From: Verrucomicrobia bacterium UBA6015
Lineage (GTDB): Bacteria > Verrucomicrobiota > Kiritimatiellia > UBA8416
Assembly: GCA_002428045.1 (NCBI GenBank)
Contig: DIZZ01000281.1
Location: 6,151-70,150, forward strand
DNA: 64,000 bases
Direction: 5' to 3'
Shown here in pieces: positions 54,967-64,000 of the stretch. Positions within the stretch are counted from its first letter, which is position 1. The number at the start of each line of letters is the position of its first letter. The translations under genes and the position numbers were made by a program. The notes under the pieces were generated by a model. It was not told the origin of the DNA. It did not search any database and was given only the letters and a program-made list of their open reading frames with translations.

Positions 54967-55773
54967 ATGAAATGGACATTGCCAATTGCCTCCTATCTCG
55001 GATTGCTTGTCACCGCAACCGTTGCCACCGCCCAGGTCGATGACCCACGCGGGGAGACGGCGCGTTCACGATCAATTACTCTCGGTAATGGCGTCGCCCT
55101 GGAGATGGTCTGGATCCCGCCGGGCACCTTCACCATGGGCAGTCCGGAGAGCGAGCAGGGGCGCGATAATGACGAGAAGGAGCACCGCGTGACGCTGACC
55201 AAAGGCTTCTGGATGGGCAAATTCGAGGTTACACAGGAACAGTGGCAAGCGGTGATGGGTAATAACCCGAGTGAGTTCAAGGGGGCGAAGCTCCCCGTGG
55301 AGCAGGTCTCATGGGACGACTGCCAGTCGTTTCTCCAGAATCTGAACAGGGTGTCGGGCATCGGGCGTCGGGTGTCCTTGGGTCAGTTCCGGCTACCGAC
55401 GGAGGCGGAGTGGGAATATGCGTGCCGTGCGGGGAGGACGGTGCCGTATGCAGGTGATCTGGCCGTGATGGGCTGGTATGACAAGATCAGCGAGAGCAAA
55501 ACGCATCCGGTGGGTCAGAAGCAGCCGAACGCCTGGGGACTCTACGATATGCACGGGAATGTATGGGAGTGGTGCCAGGACAGAGGCGGTGATTATCCGG
55601 GGTGCGCGGTGACGGATCCCGAGGGGGCACTCTCGGGATCGTTTCGCGTGTTCCGGGGCGGGAGTTGGGACTTCACCGCCGTGGGCTGCCGATCGGCGAA
55701 CCGCCTCAGGTATGTGCCGATCTACCGGTACGACGACCTAGGCGTGCGCGTGGTTCTTGCACCGGCTCCATAA
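54967..55773 (+). CDS. Exported SUMF1/FGE-sulfatase-domain protein
   Basis: 268 residues with a signal peptide (about 1-22, ending TATAQ). A complete SUMF1 domain follows: MVWIPPGTFTMGS, GFWMGKFEVTQEQWQAVMG, FRLPTEAEWEYACRAG, WGLYDMHGNVWEWCQDR and RGGSWDFTAVGCRSANR. The two active-site cysteines of genuine formylglycine-generating enzymes are not conserved, so it may be a non-catalytic surface domain rather than a sulfatase activator. An AAGGAG site supports the start. Its 3' 68 bases overlap the convergent mtaB gene on the other strand. Confidence 0.9.
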   Translation: MKWTLPIASYLGLLVTATVATAQVDDPRGETARSRSITLGNGVALEMVWIPPGTFTMGSPESEQGRDNDEKEHRVTLTKGFWMGKFEVTQEQWQAVMGNNPSEFKGAKLPVEQVSWDDCQSFLQNLNRVSGIGRRVSLGQFRLPTEAEWEYACRAGRTVPYAGDLAVMGWYDKISESKTHPVGQKQPNAWGLYDMHGNVWEWCQDRGGDYPGCAVTDPEGALSGSFRVFRGGSWDFTAVGCRSANRLRYVPIYRYDDLGVRVVLAPAP

Positions 55774-57058
55774 CGCGTGAGGGAGATGCGATCAGGACGT
55801 CGCCTTCGGTGCGGGCAGGAACGCAGGTGACTAGCGTGTTGCGGGGCAAGTGTATGCCGTGGATGCATACCGGCAGGTAGTGATCCGTCCAGCCGATCGA
55901 CTGGTCTGGGTTGTCGGTATGTTCGGTCAACAGGGTGACCGGCTGGCCGATGAAACGACAGGCAAATGCCAAACGCTTGGCATGCCCGAGGGCGATCAAT
56001 TCGGCTGCTCGTGCTTTTCTGACGCTTGCAGGTATCTGGTCTCTCATCCCGGCGGCGGGAGTGCCCCGGCGGAGACTGTAGGTAAAGACGTGCAGGTTAC
56101 TAAAGGGCAGCGACTCAATCAGTGTCGCCGTATGGCGGAATGCCTGCTCGCTTTCTCCGGGAAACCCGACAATGACGTCGGTGCCGAGTCCGATATCCGG
56201 CACCTTTTCCCTCGCGTATTCGACCGTGGCCCGGTATTGATCCGGCGTGTAGCGGCGCTGCATCCGGCGCAGCACCTCCGCGTCACCGCTCTGGAGTGGC
56301 AGGTGCAGGAACCGACACAGCTTTTTTGACTGCGCCATGAAGTCGATGATCTCTCGCTCAACGGTGGTGCTTTCGATCGACCCGATGCGCAGCCGTTCCA
56401 GACCGATGATGGATTCGGCCGCCGCGAGCAGATCGATCAGCCCGTAGGGCGGATCACGGTAGCAGCCCAGATTGGCGGCCGCCAGCGTGATCTCGCGGTG
56501 CCCGGCATCGACCAGTCGCTGGATCTCGTCGATGATCTGCAGGAACGGTCTGCTGCGGGGGGCTCCGCGTGTCTCGGGGACGATGCAGTAGCTGCACCGG
56601 AAATCGCATCCATCCTGTACTTTGACCAGGGCGCGCGTGGTCGAGAAGACGGGAGCCCCTATACGTTGAGGATTGGTTTGCTTGGCTGATGGCGCTGTCG
56701 GGGGCGTCGGCATGGACGCCACCCGTGCCGCGAGCTGCACAGGCAGGTTGAACTTCTGAGCCTGATCGGCGATGAGATCGGCACCGGTGGCGGCCTTCAG
56801 TGCGTCGCCGTTGTGCTCAACGGCACAGCCCGCCAGCACGACCAGTCGGGCGCCCTGGCGGCGGGCACGGCGGGCCCACTGGGCACAATCGCTTTCGGCG
56901 CGCTGGGTAATCGTGCAGGTGTTGATCACGGCCACGTCGCATGCGCTGCCAAAATCTACCACCTGCCATCCCGCCATATCAAATTGCTCGTTGATCTGGG
57001 CCGTTTCCGCCTGGTTCAGGCGGCAGCCGATCGTCTTGAAGGATACCGAGTAGGGCAT
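55706..57058 (-). CDS. mtaB: tRNA (N6-threonylcarbamoyladenosine(37)-C2)-methylthiotransferase MtaB
   Basis: 450 residues of the MiaB/RimO radical-SAM methylthiotransferase family. The N-terminal cluster cysteines are C12 (KTIGCRLNQAE), C47 (NTCTIT) and C77 (AGCAV), and the radical SAM cysteines are C150, C154 and C157 (GCDFRCSYC). The N-terminal GCRLNQAE form is that of MtaB rather than MiaB. A C-terminal TRAM-like region (about 370-430) binds tRNA. The final ~22 residues are a proline/arginine-rich tail lying antisense to the SUMF1 gene and may be a run-on. It is the last gene of the ilvD operon, 8 bases after the PII-like gene. Confidence 0.9.
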   Translation of the reverse strand: MPYSVSFKTIGCRLNQAETAQINEQFDMAGWQVVDFGSACDVAVINTCTITQRAESDCAQWARRARRQGARLVVLAGCAVEHNGDALKAATGADLIADQAQKFNLPVQLAARVASMPTPPTAPSAKQTNPQRIGAPVFSTTRALVKVQDGCDFRCSYCIVPETRGAPRSRPFLQIIDEIQRLVDAGHREITLAAANLGCYRDPPYGLIDLLAAAESIIGLERLRIGSIESTTVEREIIDFMAQSKKLCRFLHLPLQSGDAEVLRRMQRRYTPDQYRATVEYAREKVPDIGLGTDVIVGFPGESEQAFRHTATLIESLPFSNLHVFTYSLRRGTPAAGMRDQIPASVRKARAAELIALGHAKRLAFACRFIGQPVTLLTEHTDNPDQSIGWTDHYLPVCIHGIHLPRNTLVTCVPARTEGDVLIASPSRVMEPVQEPRARLGRRTGRSAHT

Positions 57059-57066
57059 GGTATAAC

Positions 57067-58212
57067 TCAGCGTTGGTGCGAGAAGACCGCCTGCGTGTCC
57101 AGGGTCTGCAGTCGCAGGTCGATTTCAGGTTTTTGTACATGGGTGGTCAGCAGGGCGCTGGCGATGTCATCGGCGTTGCGGGTGGGCACGATCAGGGTTC
57201 CGATTTCCCTGGCGCCGTCGATCTCCGTGCGTGCGTCGGCCCGCAGTCGGCGTACGGTGGACACGGTGGCGGCACCCGCACCGGCCTGCATCGCGCGTTG
57301 AACCAGTAGATCGGCACCTCCTTCCGCGCAGATAAATGTGATTTCGCGGTAGTGGTGCTGGAGCCGCATGCCCTCATGGCGTGCAATCTGGCGGTCGGCG
57401 GCACGGAATCGCTGGCGCCATGCGGTTCCGTCTTTAAGGTCATCGACGGCGGCGATGATCTGTTCAATACTGGCGGCATGCTGCGGCTTGCCGATGCGCA
57501 ACATCGGGTCGATCCGTCCGAAGCAGACGGGCGTACGGTACAGGAACCCACCCCCGGGGCGATCCATGTGGGTCGTCTCGACCAGTAGTCGCAAGATGCC
57601 GTCGGCATCATGCGCAGGGACCACGAGGTGTACAATCTCCTTTTCGGGAGGAATCGTAATCCGCAAAAGCCCAAGCCGGTCACGGATTCCGGTGCCGATG
57701 CCGAGACTGACGATTGGAGCTCCAGCCCGCAGCTCGAGCGTCTCTCTGACAAAGGCGTTTTCGTTGCCGGCACCGGAGAGGATCGCCGTGATGAGGGCGA
57801 AGTCGGTCAATAGTCCGCTTTTCCCTTTCGATCCCAAGCTGCCAAGCGCGGTGCTGGACAGGCCGGTCAGAGACGTCCCATAGTCGTCGATATTCTGGGC
57901 ATAAATGGACCCCCGTCCGGATGCCGAGAGTTCGATGGCGTCGATCAAGCCGTTCATTACCGTGATGGCAACGTCACGGTGACAGGTGATTCGGAAGATA
58001 TCGGTGGGGGAATCATTCAGGCTGGTAGCCATGCCGGGAAGCGGCCATGGGCGGGGAACCGCCTGCTGGCGTACGCAGCGCGCACTCTGCACGAGGACGT
58101 CGGGAATCCCGAACGCCTCCAGCGCCTCGGCCGCCCTGGACGCCAGCCGTTGGTGTACACAGCAGGTGATACGGGTGGCGGGCCTGGCTTGAGGAAGCGG
58201 GGAGTCACTCAC
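57067..58212 (-). CDS. PII-like regulatory protein paired with the DUF1538 transporter
   Basis: 381 residues from a GTG preceded by AGGAGG with a 6-base spacer. The last part has a PII/CutA-like pattern: an EIDGAREIGTLIVPTRNADDIASAL stretch resembles strand-loop-strand repeats of GlnB-type proteins, and an earlier similar block near residue 200 (EKEIVHLVVPAHDADGILRLL) suggests internal duplication. The start overlaps the stop of the DUF1538 gene by 8 bases, so they are translationally coupled. Such a pairing is known in genomes with DUF1538 proteins. It probably regulates that transporter; the ligand is unknown. Confidence 0.6.
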   Translation of the reverse strand: MSDSPLPQARPATRITCCVHQRLASRAAEALEAFGIPDVLVQSARCVRQQAVPRPWPLPGMATSLNDSPTDIFRITCHRDVAITVMNGLIDAIELSASGRGSIYAQNIDDYGTSLTGLSSTALGSLGSKGKSGLLTDFALITAILSGAGNENAFVRETLELRAGAPIVSLGIGTGIRDRLGLLRITIPPEKEIVHLVVPAHDADGILRLLVETTHMDRPGGGFLYRTPVCFGRIDPMLRIGKPQHAASIEQIIAAVDDLKDGTAWRQRFRAADRQIARHEGMRLQHHYREITFICAEGGADLLVQRAMQAGAGAATVSTVRRLRADARTEIDGAREIGTLIVPTRNADDIASALLTTHVQKPEIDLRLQTLDTQAVFSHQR

Positions 58213-60283
58213 CGGCGGCCTCCTGACTGATGGCCCGGAAAACCCGACGTTGTCGCGATCGAATGACCATTCCGTAAAGCAGGACGCTGAGTACTGGATA
58301 GGCTGACGCCATGGCCAGCAATCCGAACCCATCGGATACATCCACGGCACTCCCTATCCCGAAGCCCATGGCCAGCACGAGGGGAACGGTCACCGGTCCG
58401 GTGGTGACGCCCCCGGAATCCCAGGCGATGGCCGCGAAATCCTCTTCGCTGATCCAGGTCAGGGGCAGCAGCAGCAGGTAAGGTGGCACGAGCAGCCAGA
58501 GGATCGGGATATCATACAGGATCCTGATCACCCCGACCACAACGCCGGTGCCCACGCCCGCCGCCACCGCATGGATGACTCCTCTGCTACGGATGGTTCC
58601 CGCCGAGATAGTTTCCACGGAACGTCCCAGTGCGGCCAGTGCCGGTTCCGCCAAGGTGGCGCCGTAACCCAGACCGAAGGCAAAAAGGAAAACCAGGCCG
58701 ATCCCGGCCAGGGTCAAGCGCGGGCCGAATAGCGGTGGACGCTTGACGACATGCTCATAGCGGTGGTTGACCGCGTCATACTGGGCGGGGTCAAAGGCAA
58801 CCGCCTCGGTGCCGCCACGTGGCGTATCGAGGAAAAAGAATTGTTCGCACCTGCCCTCGGCGGTATGGCGGGTATACACTGATTCGGGATGGAACGGCTC
58901 GATCAGGATTTGCCCCTCCACCTTGTCGATACTACGGAACAAGCGGGGCAGGGGACGCCCTACCTGGTTCCCGAGCGTCACTAGGCCGATCTGGATTCCG
59001 CTGGTCAACACGGCCATGCCGATCAGTGACATGCCGATACCAAGGATCACCTCGTCATGATGGCGCGGGCGATCCCGCAGCAGCACCAGTACCCCCAGCA
59101 GGAGCAGGGTCAGGGGGACGATCGTCCGCAACGCCCCGATGCATTGGCTCCTGAAAATCGTGGAGATGGGATCGCCGGCATCGTTTTCCAGAGCGACTGG
59201 AGCGTTGTTCAATGGGCTGTGCAGAAGCTCCCGCTCCTCCCTGGATGCGTATTGGTTGATCCACTCAGGAAGCGGCATGCTGGCAAGCAAGTGGCGCCGG
59301 TTCGTGGAGGTTGCCAGACTCGTGACCGCCTTGAGGTATGCGCCCTCGTCTGGATAGCAGGACCGACGAGAGGGGGCACCAGCATGGCGGAAGGCATGCT
59401 GCCGCAGTGCGGCTTCCGACCCCATCAGCGCCAGGGCGGCCGGGCGATTTCCTGGCGAGAAAAATGAGGCTTCATCGACCGGTTTGGAGACACCGGGAGC
59501 GAGCAGCATTCCAAGCAGCAGCACGCCAGCCACTGGGTATGCCGAGGCCAGCATGATGACGCCAAATCCGCTGCCAGCCTCGTGATGCCGGCCTGCTGCG
59601 CGTGACACCCCGATCCCAAGGGCAAGCACCAGTGGCACGGTCACGGCACCGGTGGTGATTGCACCGGCATCCCACGCCAGGCCAAGCAGTGCCTCCAGGC
59701 GTGGGTCCATCGCGCAATACGTCGAGAGTGCCAGCAGGGCGGGAATGGCCGTGTAGATGAACGGCTTGATCGAGAGGCCACGGGAAAATCGGAACATGCC
59801 GACGGCGACAGCCAGCGCAACGCCAATCCCGATTGCCAGCACCAGCAGGTCCGGACGGCGCTGCAGGACCATATAAAGCAAGGGGGCGTCCCAAGCGGTC
59901 ACGCTGTCGCCGATAACGCGCAGGGCGGCAATGGCCGGTTCGGCCAAGGTACTACTGAAGCCAAGCAGGAGCCCGAAGGCCATGGTGACCATGAGGCCCC
60001 GCCGCCGCGGAAGCTGTACACCGACGCGCTCGCCCAGCGGCATCAGTCCCAGCAGGATGCCCTCGAGAAAAAGTGCCAGGCCGACCACGACCATGGCCAG
60101 CCCGGCGGTGAGCCGCAGGGCCTGGGTTGGGGTATCCCCCAGCACCAGGATCTGGAAGCCCCAGAGGTAAAGGATGATGAACGCTACCGCCCGAGCCTGT
60201 TCGGCTAGGCGGCTGCGGACATAACGACCGATCATCACCGCTGCATTCCGCAGTGGGATATGGATGCGCGTAGCATCTTTCAA
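58205..60283 (-). CDS. DUF1538 family membrane protein (two repeats)
   Basis: 692 residues with about 12-14 hydrophobic helices in two homologous halves. Each half carries STLAEPAIAAL or ATLAEPALAAL, followed by WDAGAITTGAVTVPLVLALG or WDSGGVTTGPVTVPLVLAMG. This doubled pattern is diagnostic of DUF1538, presumed transporters of unknown substrate. The frame begins at TTG (60283) with a weak ribosome site; an ATG at 60235 is an alternative. It is 21 bases after ilvD and overlaps the PII-like gene. Confidence 0.85.
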   Translation of the reverse strand: MKDATRIHIPLRNAAVMIGRYVRSRLAEQARAVAFIILYLWGFQILVLGDTPTQALRLTAGLAMVVVGLALFLEGILLGLMPLGERVGVQLPRRRGLMVTMAFGLLLGFSSTLAEPAIAALRVIGDSVTAWDAPLLYMVLQRRPDLLVLAIGIGVALAVAVGMFRFSRGLSIKPFIYTAIPALLALSTYCAMDPRLEALLGLAWDAGAITTGAVTVPLVLALGIGVSRAAGRHHEAGSGFGVIMLASAYPVAGVLLLGMLLAPGVSKPVDEASFFSPGNRPAALALMGSEAALRQHAFRHAGAPSRRSCYPDEGAYLKAVTSLATSTNRRHLLASMPLPEWINQYASREERELLHSPLNNAPVALENDAGDPISTIFRSQCIGALRTIVPLTLLLLGVLVLLRDRPRHHDEVILGIGMSLIGMAVLTSGIQIGLVTLGNQVGRPLPRLFRSIDKVEGQILIEPFHPESVYTRHTAEGRCEQFFFLDTPRGGTEAVAFDPAQYDAVNHRYEHVVKRPPLFGPRLTLAGIGLVFLFAFGLGYGATLAEPALAALGRSVETISAGTIRSRGVIHAVAAGVGTGVVVGVIRILYDIPILWLLVPPYLLLLPLTWISEEDFAAIAWDSGGVTTGPVTVPLVLAMGFGIGSAVDVSDGFGLLAMASAYPVLSVLLYGMVIRSRQRRVFRAISQEAAGE

Positions 60284-60304
60284 GGCGTTAAACCCTGTTT
60301 GTAT

Positions 60305-61972
60305 TTAGGTTAGTACGGCACCCGAACTGGCGTTGTTGACCATCTTGCTGTAACGGCGCAGGTAGCCGTCGACGGGGCGTGGCGGAGGCGGTGTAAAGCC
60401 TGCCTTGCGCCGTTCGATGGTGGCATTATCCAGGCACACCTCCAACGACCGTTCCGGAATGTTGATCTTGATCACGTCACCGTCCTCGATCAGTGCAATC
60501 ATGCCGCCTTCCGCCGCCTCGGGCGAAACATGGCCGATGCAGGCACCGCGCGTCCCGCCGGAGAACCGTCCGTCGGTGATCAGTGCAACGCTCTCGCCCA
60601 GTCCCTGGCCCATGATGTAGGATGTCGGGGCCAGCATTTCCTGCATCCCCGGTCCGCCCTTCGGTCCTTCGTAGCGGATCACCACGACATCGCCCGCCTT
60701 GACCTTGCCAGCCAAAATACCGGCACAGGCTTCGTCCTGGGAGTTGAAGATCACCGCCTTGCCTTCAAAGACCTGCATAACGGCAGCGACCCCGGCTTTT
60801 TTGACCACCGCCCCTTCGGGAGCCAGGTTTCCGTGCAGGATGGTCAGGCCGCCATCGGACGAGTAGGGCTTGTCGAGCGGGTGGATCACGGTGTCGTCGG
60901 CAACGTTGGTGCGAGCCACATTCTGCCAGATCGTCTTGCCGGTCACGGTGATGCAGTCCTTGTGCAAAAGGCCCTTGATCCCGCCGATCGTCTTGAGGAT
61001 CGCACTTACGCCGCCCGCTCGGTCCACGTCCTCGATATGGAACGGGGAGGACGGCGAGACTTTGCAGATGTTGGGGCATCGGACAGAGATCATATTGATG
61101 CGGGTGAGGTCGTAGCGGATGCCTGCCTCATGGGCGATGGCCAGCGTGTGCAGCACGGTGTTGGTGCTGCCGCCCATGGCCATGTCGAGCGCGAAGGCAT
61201 TGTCGATAGATTCCCGCGTGATGATCTCGCGGGGCAGGGGACCGCCAGCCAGGGCGAGTTCGACAATCCGCTTGGCGGCCTTGCGATAGAGCGTCTTGCG
61301 GCGCGGATCGACGGCCAGGATCGTGCCATTGCCGGGCAGGGCGATGCCGATGCCTTCGCAGAGGCAGTTCATCGAATTGGCCGTGAACATGCCGGAGCAT
61401 GATCCGCAGCCCGGACAGGCGTTTTCTTCCAGGCAGGTCAACTGGCTGTCGTCGATCTTTTTCATCCCGTGGGCGGCAACCCCTTCGAACACACTGATCA
61501 GATCCACGGTTTTCCCGTCCGGCATCTTGCCTGCCGCCATCGGCCCGCCGCTCACAAACAGCGTCGGGATGTTTGCACGCACCGCCCCCATCAGCATGCC
61601 TGGTACGATCTTGTCGCAGTTGGGAATGCAGATGACGGCATCAAAACAATGTGCCTTCAGCATGGATTCCACCGAGTCGGCAATGATCTCGCGCGACGGC
61701 AGGGAGTATCGCATGCCCGAATGGCCCATGGCAATCCCGTCGCAGATGCCGATCGTGTTAAACTCGAAGGGAACCCCGCCCGCCCTCTCGATCTCGCGTT
61801 TGATCAGGGTTGAGACCTGGTTCAGGTGGGTATGGCCGGGAATGATCTGGTCATACGAGTTGCACACGGCGATAAACGGTTTGCCGAAATCACCGGATTT
61901 CACGCCGGTTGCCCGTAAAAGACTGCGATGTGGAGCCCGTTCCCACCCTGTTTTGATTTGATCACTGCGCAT
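60305..61972 (-). CDS. ilvD: Dihydroxy-acid dehydratase IlvD
   Basis: 555 residues. It dehydrates dihydroxy-acids to 2-keto acids in valine, leucine and isoleucine synthesis. Cluster cysteines lie in [21 protein letters not shown] and [22 protein letters not shown], and [17 protein letters not shown] is the C-terminal end. The ATG at 61972 is preceded by AAAGGA 9 bases upstream, which selects it over the upstream TTG. It is the first gene of the ilvD-DUF1538-PII-like-mtaB operon. Confidence 0.97.
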   Translation of the reverse strand: MRSDQIKTGWERAPHRSLLRATGVKSGDFGKPFIAVCNSYDQIIPGHTHLNQVSTLIKREIERAGGVPFEFNTIGICDGIAMGHSGMRYSLPSREIIADSVESMLKAHCFDAVICIPNCDKIVPGMLMGAVRANIPTLFVSGGPMAAGKMPDGKTVDLISVFEGVAAHGMKKIDDSQLTCLEENACPGCGSCSGMFTANSMNCLCEGIGIALPGNGTILAVDPRRKTLYRKAAKRIVELALAGGPLPREIITRESIDNAFALDMAMGGSTNTVLHTLAIAHEAGIRYDLTRINMISVRCPNICKVSPSSPFHIEDVDRAGGVSAILKTIGGIKGLLHKDCITVTGKTIWQNVARTNVADDTVIHPLDKPYSSDGGLTILHGNLAPEGAVVKKAGVAAVMQVFEGKAVIFNSQDEACAGILAGKVKAGDVVVIRYEGPKGGPGMQEMLAPTSYIMGQGLGESVALITDGRFSGGTRGACIGHVSPEAAEGGMIALIEDGDVIKINIPERSLEVCLDNATIERRKAGFTPPPPRPVDGYLRRYSKMVNNASSGAVLT

Positions 61973-61995
61973 GGATCCCATTCCTTTCAAAGCTG

Positions 61996-62001
61996 ATTAT
62001 A
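61996..62001 (-). promoter_or_regulatory. Consensus -10 box of ilvD
   Basis: A perfect TATAAT on the minus strand lies 23 bases before the ilvD ATG. No good -35 hexamer is seen 16-18 bases upstream of it. The expected leader is about 17 bases and contains the AAAGGA ribosome site. Confidence 0.4.
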
Positions 62002-62140
62002 GTGGCCGTTTTTACATATTCTTGTTTGTGACTTAGTTCTAGCAAATCGGGGGGGCGATTGCAATCATTTGCTTTATTCGGCAGGATTAACGGGGCTCTT
62101 GTAAATGTAGTTCAAATGATTAAGATGGCGATAGTGCTGA

Positions 62141-62164
62141 CCTGTCTCCCTGTGGTATGACAGG
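62141..62164. repeat. CCTGTC/GACAGG hairpin upstream of ilvD
   Basis: CCTGTC (62141-62146) and GACAGG (62159-62164) pair across a 12-base loop in the 290-base gap between ilvD and yggU. It could be a 3' structure of the yggU transcript. Nothing else in this gap is recognisable. Confidence 0.35.
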
Positions 62165-62262
62165 CAGCGGCGGTATTGGCGCTGGGAGGGGGATGGTATA
62201 GGTGGCTGTTTTGACTCCCGCCGTGGCTGTCGAGAGGGTGCCGATATTTCCCGGCTCAATGC

Positions 62263-62583
62263 CTACGTCGGTCGAAGTGCCTGTTTGACGATCTCTGCGT
62301 CGACACCCCTGATCCGTACCGTTTTCTCCCGGCAGCCAGCCCCGCCAAGAAGGGTGATGTTTCGAACTGGGCAATGAAGAATGCCAGCGATAAATGTCGT
62401 CAGGCTCTTGTTGGCCTTGCCATCGACTGGCGGGGCTTGGATGCGCAGCTTCAATGCGTTACCATGGATGCCTACGACAGCGGTGGATGATGCCCGTGGT
62501 ATGATATGTAGTGTGATTGTCACTGCATCGCCGTCGTGCTTGAGCCAGGCATCATTCTGAGAATCGATCAATGCTGTTTCCAA
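62263..62583 (-). CDS. yggU: DUF167/YggU family protein
   Basis: 106 residues. LHIIPRASSTAVVGIHG, LKLRIQAPPVDGKANKSL and a final conserved GCREKTVRI match the DUF167 domain, a small alpha/beta protein of unknown function. The frame begins with TTG at 62583 and has an AAAGG site 6-7 bases upstream; no in-frame ATG fits. It is monocistronic, separate from ilvD. Confidence 0.85.
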   Translation of the reverse strand: METALIDSQNDAWLKHDGDAVTITLHIIPRASSTAVVGIHGNALKLRIQAPPVDGKANKSLTTFIAGILHCPVRNITLLGGAGCREKTVRIRGVDAEIVKQALRPT

Positions 62584-62721
62584 ATTTTACCTTTACTAGT
62601 TGAGGCATCATCGTTGCTTTTCATTCGCTGACTGAGCCGCAGAATATTACACTTGAGCCGTGCTGATCAAGAAGAATGGCTGAATGGGTAATGAATCAGC
62701 CCTACCCGGTCTCAAATCGAT

Positions 62722-62750
62722 TTGACAAAACAAGTGATTATGTGCAGATT
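62722..62750 (+). promoter_or_regulatory. Putative leaderless promoter of the 62758 gene
   Basis: A perfect TTGACA (62722-62727) and CAGATT (62745-62750) are 17 bases apart, and the ATG follows after 7 bases. An AGGAG lies too close (1 base) to the ATG to be an efficient ribosome site. Confidence 0.35.
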
Positions 62751-62757
62751 CAGGAGA

Positions 62758-63384
62758 ATGAAAAAAAGACTGTTGTACCTGTTGTTCGCACTTTCCCTGC
62801 CGCTTTGCAGTCAGGGGCAGGATGCCCTCTCGGAATACAAGGCGAAGTACAATCAAGGCGTGAAGGTTGCCGATGCCACGTTCCGCCAGAAACGCCTAGC
62901 TATGCCCGCTGTGCAGATTAATGGGTTGTTGCAGCTCGAGGCCAAGTATCAACGAGCCGGGGATCTCAATTCGATGCTGGTGGTGCAGAAGGAACGAGCC
63001 CGTTTTGTCTTGGATCCCAGGGGGGCGTCCATTCCTGACATTCAAGTGCCAGCCGACCTTGCGAGGCTTTTGCAGGCCTATCGCAAGCGCTTCCAGGACG
63101 TTGCTGATGAACGGGAGAATACCAAGCGTTTGCTGGCAATGCGTTACCGTGAGGCCCTTGGTAAATTGCAGGTCTCATTGACGCAGCAGGGAAAGATAGC
63201 GGAGGCGACGGACGTCATGCAAGTTCTTGAGGCGCTGCCGGCACCCCCTCCTCCCCCCGTCGCTCCCCCTCCGCCTGTCGCCGTGGTGCCGGTAAAGCCT
63301 CCGCCTGCTGCCGCCGATGCGGGGTCAGCCCCAGCCGCGGCCGCTTCAGAGGGAGAAGCATTCACTGAATGGTTTGATGAATAA
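62758..63384 (+). CDS. Small exported helical protein with proline-rich tail
   Basis: 208 residues. A signal peptide (about 1-20, ending CSQGQ) precedes a charged helical region (about 25-155) with regularly spaced Leu/Ala positions (QINGLLQLEAKYQRAGDLNS, ENTKRLLAMRYREALGKLQV). Residues of about 160-190 are a proline/valine/alanine-rich linker, and the end is acidic (EGEAFTEWFDE). No known family is recognised. An envelope protein with a linker of this kind may span the periplasm. Confidence 0.65.
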   Translation: MKKRLLYLLFALSLPLCSQGQDALSEYKAKYNQGVKVADATFRQKRLAMPAVQINGLLQLEAKYQRAGDLNSMLVVQKERARFVLDPRGASIPDIQVPADLARLLQAYRKRFQDVADERENTKRLLAMRYREALGKLQVSLTQQGKIAEATDVMQVLEALPAPPPPPVAPPPPVAVVPVKPPPAAADAGSAPAAAASEGEAFTEWFDE

Positions 63385-63441
63385 GGCGGTTTTTGCGACT
63401 TTACTTGACGCGATACCCTATTCCTCTATATCCTGTCGGGC

Positions 63442-63972
63442 ATGATTGGATCACCCTCTAAGTGTCGACCGAAGGATGCGACCGTACTCGATCTCGAGGC
63501 CGCCGAGATTTTGTCCGAAATCACGATCGATGAGTATTGTTTCAAAGTCACCGTACACCCTTGGATTGACGGTCGATGCGTGCTCTGGTTCCGGAATCAA
63601 TGCCAGCACAAGCAGTTTGAAGCCTTGGGGCGGTTTACCCATTTCGATAAGCGGGCCGTGCTATTCTTCATTGCCCGCTACGCCACCAGCCCGGAACTCC
63701 GGCACGAGATCGAATTACGGCGCTTTGAACGGCAGCTTGACCGGTTGAACGATAAGTTCTTCGACGACATCGAGCGGCATAGCCGGGCCGACAAGACCGC
63801 TGCCTTCCGTAGTCTGTTCAACCTTGATACCGAGATCGACCCTCAGGCATTGGCGCGGCGTCGGCGTATCATGGCCCGGAAATTCCACCCCGATGCAGGG
63901 GGCGATCACCGTGCCATGTCGTTGATCAACGAGGCGTATGAGCATTTGTCCCAGACGCTGACGCCCGTCTGA
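63442..63972 (+). CDS. J-domain (DnaJ-like) protein
   Basis: 176 residues. The C-terminal ~40 residues form a J domain with the HPD tripeptide at 149-151 (ARKFHPDAGGDHRAM, then NEAYEHLS), which stimulates a DnaK-type ATPase. The N-terminal part (EITIDEYCFKVTVHP, CVLWFRNQCQ) is of unknown fold and the centre is a charged helix. The J domain sits at the C-terminus instead of the usual N-terminus. Partner and substrate are unknown. Confidence 0.8.
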   Translation: MIGSPSKCRPKDATVLDLEAAEILSEITIDEYCFKVTVHPWIDGRCVLWFRNQCQHKQFEALGRFTHFDKRAVLFFIARYATSPELRHEIELRRFERQLDRLNDKFFDDIERHSRADKTAAFRSLFNLDTEIDPQALARRRRIMARKFHPDAGGDHRAMSLINEAYEHLSQTLTPV

Positions 63973-64000
63973 TCTTGTTCTGCCATTTGGCGAGCACCCG

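Overview
The window is a dense, GC-rich bacterial chromosome segment. It carries lptD (outer-membrane LPS assembly), an intimin-type inverse autotransporter, a complete mreBCD-mrdA-rodA rod-shape cluster, a family-B DNA polymerase, a GH2/sulfatase pair, stand-alone SUMF1-domain proteins and a periplasmic caspase. Together these suggest a Gram-negative member of the PVC superphylum, probably Kiritimatiellota or Lentisphaerota. That placement is an inference from gene content; no rRNA gene or tRNA was recognised.

Region 1 (1-6.8 kb, minus strand): a tightly packed oxidoreductase operon (Gfo/Idh/MocA, SDR, and a flavoprotein cut by the window edge) that looks like sugar or cyclitol oxidation, then an AAA-ATPase/PD-(D/E)XK protein and rlmN. 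Region 2 (7-22.9 kb, plus): a 1755-residue inverse autotransporter with repeats on two scales, a GH2 glycosidase plus sulfatase pair, and a 2108-residue exported protein resembling alpha-2-macroglobulins. Region 3 (23-30 kb, accessory): a hipBA toxin-antitoxin pair, an AAA/DUF4143 ATPase, a decayed SUMF1 gene fragment, a small orphan ORF and a hybrid histidine kinase with two GAF domains. Region 4 (30-36.4 kb, plus): radical SAM, LPP20-DUF4384, periplasmic caspase-SUMF1 fusion, YidD-TPR-membrane fusion and a small exported protein, closed by a strong intrinsic terminator. This is the best candidate for an undescribed envelope system.

Region 5 (36.9-39.4 kb): a lipid kinase/EEP phosphohydrolase operon facing a prephenate dehydratase-like gene with altered motifs. 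Region 6 (39.5-51.6 kb, plus): mreB-mreC-mreD-mrdA-rodA-rng-lptD-polB-gspG, mostly overlapping or closely spaced, combining cell shape, RNA decay, LPS transport and an archaeal-type polymerase. Region 7 (51.6-64 kb): a methyltransferase, tatD, a 2-hydroxyacid dehydrogenase, an exported SUMF1 protein, a minus-strand operon ilvD - DUF1538 transporter - PII-like protein - mtaB, then yggU, a small exported protein and a J-domain protein.

Several genes that lack a Shine-Dalgarno sequence have promoter-like -35/-10 pairs ending only 6-13 bases before the start codon, which suggests leaderless or very short-leader transcripts.
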